DNA of 64,000 bases. Source: Kribbella sp. NBC_01245. GTDB taxonomy: Bacteria; Actinomycetota; Actinomycetes; Propionibacteriales; Kribbellaceae. The notes under the pieces are model-generated. The model had not been told where the DNA came from. It saw only the letters and a program-made list of their open reading frames with translations, and searched no databases. The stretch is from positions 992,001 through 1,056,000 of the forward strand of contig NZ_CP108487.1 in assembly GCF_036226525.1 (NCBI RefSeq). Direction: 5' to 3'. The position numbers and the translations under genes were made by a program. Every line of letters begins with the position of its first letter. Position 1 is the stretch's first letter. Shown in pieces: positions 62,127 through 64,000 of the stretch.

Positions 62127-62897
62127 TTAGGTGGCGCGTTGGAAGACAGGCGTGCGCTTGGCCAGGAACGCATCCGTCCCCTCGCGCATGTCCGGTGTGG
62201 TGAACGCCTGCCGGAACGCCGCCGCCTCCAGCTCGAGGCCGGTGACGACGTTCGTTCCGCGAGCGCCGTTGATCGCGTCCTTGCACAGGGCCACCGCGAC
62301 AGGCGAGTTCTGCGCGATCTCGCGAAGGGTACGGGCGGCGGCCGCGAGCATGTCCTGCCTGGAATCGAAGACCTCGTTCACGAGTCCGATGCGCTGAGCC
62401 TGCGCGGCGTCGATCTTGCGGCCGGAGTAGATCAGTTCACGGGCCAGGCCGGGACCGACCAGCTGCTGCAAACGCACGCAGCCGCCGAAGCCGGGAATCA
62501 GTCCGAGCAGCACCTCCGGCTGGCCGAACACGGCCTTCGAGGTCGCATAGATGAAGTCCGCGGCCATCGCCAGTTCGCATCCGCCGCCGAGCGCGTACCC
62601 GTCCACGCACGCGATGACCGGTGCGGGCACGCTCTCCAGCAGATTCATCACGGTCTGACCGAGCCGGCCGAACTCGGCACCTTCGGCCGGAGTCATGGCC
62701 GCCATTTCGCGGATGTCCGCGCCGGCGACGAACGCGGGTCCAGGCGCACCGGTCAGGATCATCGGTTTGGACGCGGTACGGAGGAAGTGCTGCAGTTCGG
62801 TCAGCACCCCGGCGGACAACGCGTTGCGGGCGGATGGGCGGGTGATGGTCAGCGTCACGATGTCGCTGTCCTCGACGTGCAGGTTCAGGTAGTCCAT
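62127..62897 (-). CDS. Enoyl-CoA hydratase/isomerase
   Basis: 256 residues. Crotonase motifs are TRPSARNALSAG, FVAGADIREM (oxyanion loop), GYALGGGCELAMAADF with the first catalytic Glu, and GQPEVLLGLIPGFGG with the second. Both glutamates are in place, so it is probably an active hydratase of 2-enoyl-CoA. It follows the membrane reductase-like gene by 9 bp, so they form an operon; a shared metabolic role is not clear. Confidence 0.9.
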   Translation of the reverse strand: MDYLNLHVEDSDIVTLTITRPSARNALSAGVLTELQHFLRTASKPMILTGAPGPAFVAGADIREMAAMTPAEGAEFGRLGQTVMNLLESVPAPVIACVDGYALGGGCELAMAADFIYATSKAVFGQPEVLLGLIPGFGGCVRLQQLVGPGLARELIYSGRKIDAAQAQRIGLVNEVFDSRQDMLAAAARTLREIAQNSPVAVALCKDAINGARGTNVVTGLELEAAAFRQAFTTPDMREGTDAFLAKRTPVFQRAT

Positions 62898-62906
62898 GGT
62901 GTCTCC

Positions 62907-64000
62907 TCACGAGTCCCAGATCGCGCCGAAGGCCGGAATGCCACGCATCTCCAGCTCCTCGACGATCTGCCAGGTGGTCTTTTTGTTGGAGATGCAGATG
63001 ACCGCCTCGGCGCCCGACTGGACGTAGGCCTGATAGGTCAGCGCGAGCAGATCGGGTTTGCCTGCCGCGTCGGTGTCCCAAATGACCGCATCGGGCTGTA
63101 CGGCAAGGATTTCGTCGACCAAGGCGTCGCCGTACGTCTGCCGTGGGTGCCTGGTCGACCAGACCAGCAGCGACGGCGTATCGGCGGCGAGCAGATGCGG
63201 CAGGCACGGGCCGATGCCACTGCCGGTCGCGACCCAGACGACCTTGCGGAACAACTTGTCGATGTTGCCGACCCCCGCGGTCGGGATGCCCTTGACCCAG
63301 ACGTACGCCGGCAGGTCGTCGATGAGCGCGCCCGTCCAGTCCCCGGCGCGCGAGATCGTCAGCCGGAACCCAGCCTGCCCCGGCGTCGGTACGTTGGCGA
63401 AGGAATGCCACTCGAGCAAGGGATTCCGGCTCACCGCGGTGGATGATCCGGCGAACGGCGTCACCCCGTAGTCGAACCACACGAGCGCGACGTGCCGGGA
63501 CGGACGGTCGATCCGGACCGGCACCCGGCGCAACCGCAGCCACGGCAGGGCAACGCTGAACCCCACGACCGAGAGCACCCACAGACTCGTCGTACTGGCG
63601 GTCGCCCCCGCATGCAGTGCGAACAACGCGAGGACGGACCAGCCACCGAATCGATGAGCTCGTTCGAACCAGTCGTGCTGTCGCGCCCGTAGTGCCGGCA
63701 GAGCCAGCACGATCATCGCGATCAGCAGCGCCAGAATCACCCAGGTGAGGGCGAGGGAGGGCGCGGTGAAGGGAAACCAGGCGGTGGCGCAGATCGACGC
63801 GCCGACGTGCAGGCCACCGAAGTGGTACACCTTGCCCATCGTCCACCGGATCCGCAGTGGCCAGTGCGTGGGCACACTGGTCGCCAACCAGAACAGCAGG
63901 TTGATCACGTACTGCTGGCGGATCAGTACGGCGAGGGCGAAGTTGGCGAGCACCATCGACGACGCGTCGACGATCGGGACCAACGCCAGGTTGAGCAGAA
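62907..64000 (-). CDS. Integral membrane flavin-reductase-like protein, 5' partial
   Basis: The frame runs through the right edge, so the N-terminus is missing; about 364 residues are seen. The visible start has four to five membrane helices, with histidines in HFGGLHVG and ALFALHAG that could bind haem. The second half is a ferredoxin-NADP reductase-like module: RLTISRAGDWT, VKGIPTAGVG and the nucleotide site VVWVATGSGIGPC, ending with FGAIWDS. The layout recalls ferric-reductase and fungal TmpA-like membrane flavoproteins (an inference from memory of the family). It probably carries electrons across or along the membrane from NAD(P)H. Upstream of the hydratase in one operon. Confidence 0.65.
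   Translation of the reverse strand, partial: LLNLALVPIVDASSMVLANFALAVLIRQQYVINLLFWLATSVPTHWPLRIRWTMGKVYHFGGLHVGASICATAWFPFTAPSLALTWVILALLIAMIVLALPALRARQHDWFERAHRFGGWSVLALFALHAGATASTTSLWVLSVVGFSVALPWLRLRRVPVRIDRPSRHVALVWFDYGVTPFAGSSTAVSRNPLLEWHSFANVPTPGQAGFRLTISRAGDWTGALIDDLPAYVWVKGIPTAGVGNIDKLFRKVVWVATGSGIGPCLPHLLAADTPSLLVWSTRHPRQTYGDALVDEILAVQPDAVIWDTDAAGKPDLLALTYQAYVQSGAEAVICISNKKTTWQIVEELEMRGIPAFGAIWDS

Noticed and set aside
1-64000. CRISPR arrays, tRNA/rRNA genes, insertion sequences or prophage.
   Set aside because: No regularly spaced repeats, cloverleaf or rRNA-like sequence, transposase, integrase or phage motif was seen on reading both strands; faint tRNAs could still be missed without a covariance search.

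Overview
The window is about 64 kb of high-GC (roughly two-thirds G+C) chromosome with dense genes, many GTG or TTG starts, ATGA/GTGA stop-start overlaps, Tat and lipoprotein signals, GlnII-type glutamine synthetase, PASTA-less receptor-like Ser/Thr kinases and many secreted glycan-degrading enzymes. This is an actinomycete; gene content and codon habits (frequent GTAC/CGTAC) look most like Kribbella or a close soil relative (inference). I saw no rRNA, tRNA, CRISPR array, insertion sequence or phage gene.

Layout. 1-2474: two secreted SGNH esterases, the first a rhamnogalacturonan acetylesterase cut by the left edge. 2650-4427: a very short P450-like protein, a small membrane protein and a secreted collagen-repeat protein. 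4522-9878: Tat-exported family 8 polysaccharide lyase, a NarL-type two-component pair and a secreted beta-propeller. 9995-11014: type II glutamine synthetase. 11052-23219: a fucosylated-glycan locus (L-fuconate dehydratase, FadR-type regulator and GH36 on the minus strand; GH95, two ABC permeases, binding lipoprotein and GH29 on the plus strand; then a decayed GH43). 23327-33032: ArsR/MFS pair, CapA-like lipoprotein, M28 peptidase, hydrolase, a second two-component pair and small hypothetical genes. 33043-41955: formylglycine-generating enzyme facing a ROK regulator, SsuABC/TauABC-like transporter, cytosolic sulfatase and a secreted two-domain glycoside hydrolase. 42060-55473: metallopeptidase, LysR/SDR/SnoaL group, two Ser/Thr kinases, an aminotransferase, TetR/epoxide hydrolase pair, an unusual cytochrome b paralogue, EamA/LysR pair. 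55478-61871: two GH43-AbfB enzymes, a FadR-type regulator and a beta-helix/ricin protein. 61922-64000: a sigma region 4 remnant, enoyl-CoA hydratase and a membrane flavin-reductase-like protein running off the right edge.

How it works together. Most of the window serves capture of plant or other complex glycans. In the fucose locus all three glycosidases lack signal peptides, so a fucosylated oligosaccharide is probably imported whole and trimmed inside, with fuconate dehydratase feeding the non-phosphorylated fucose route. In the sulfatase locus the hydrolase is exported by Tat, but the sulfatase and its activator are cytosolic and the transporter is of a small-sulfonate type; I infer that a small sulfated unit is released outside, imported, then desulfated. 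This coupling is the best candidate for an undescribed system here. Other notable points are a cytochrome b paralogue lacking its Qo motif and one haem ligand, an SDR lacking the catalytic tyrosine, and several well-formed palindromic operators beside their likely regulators.
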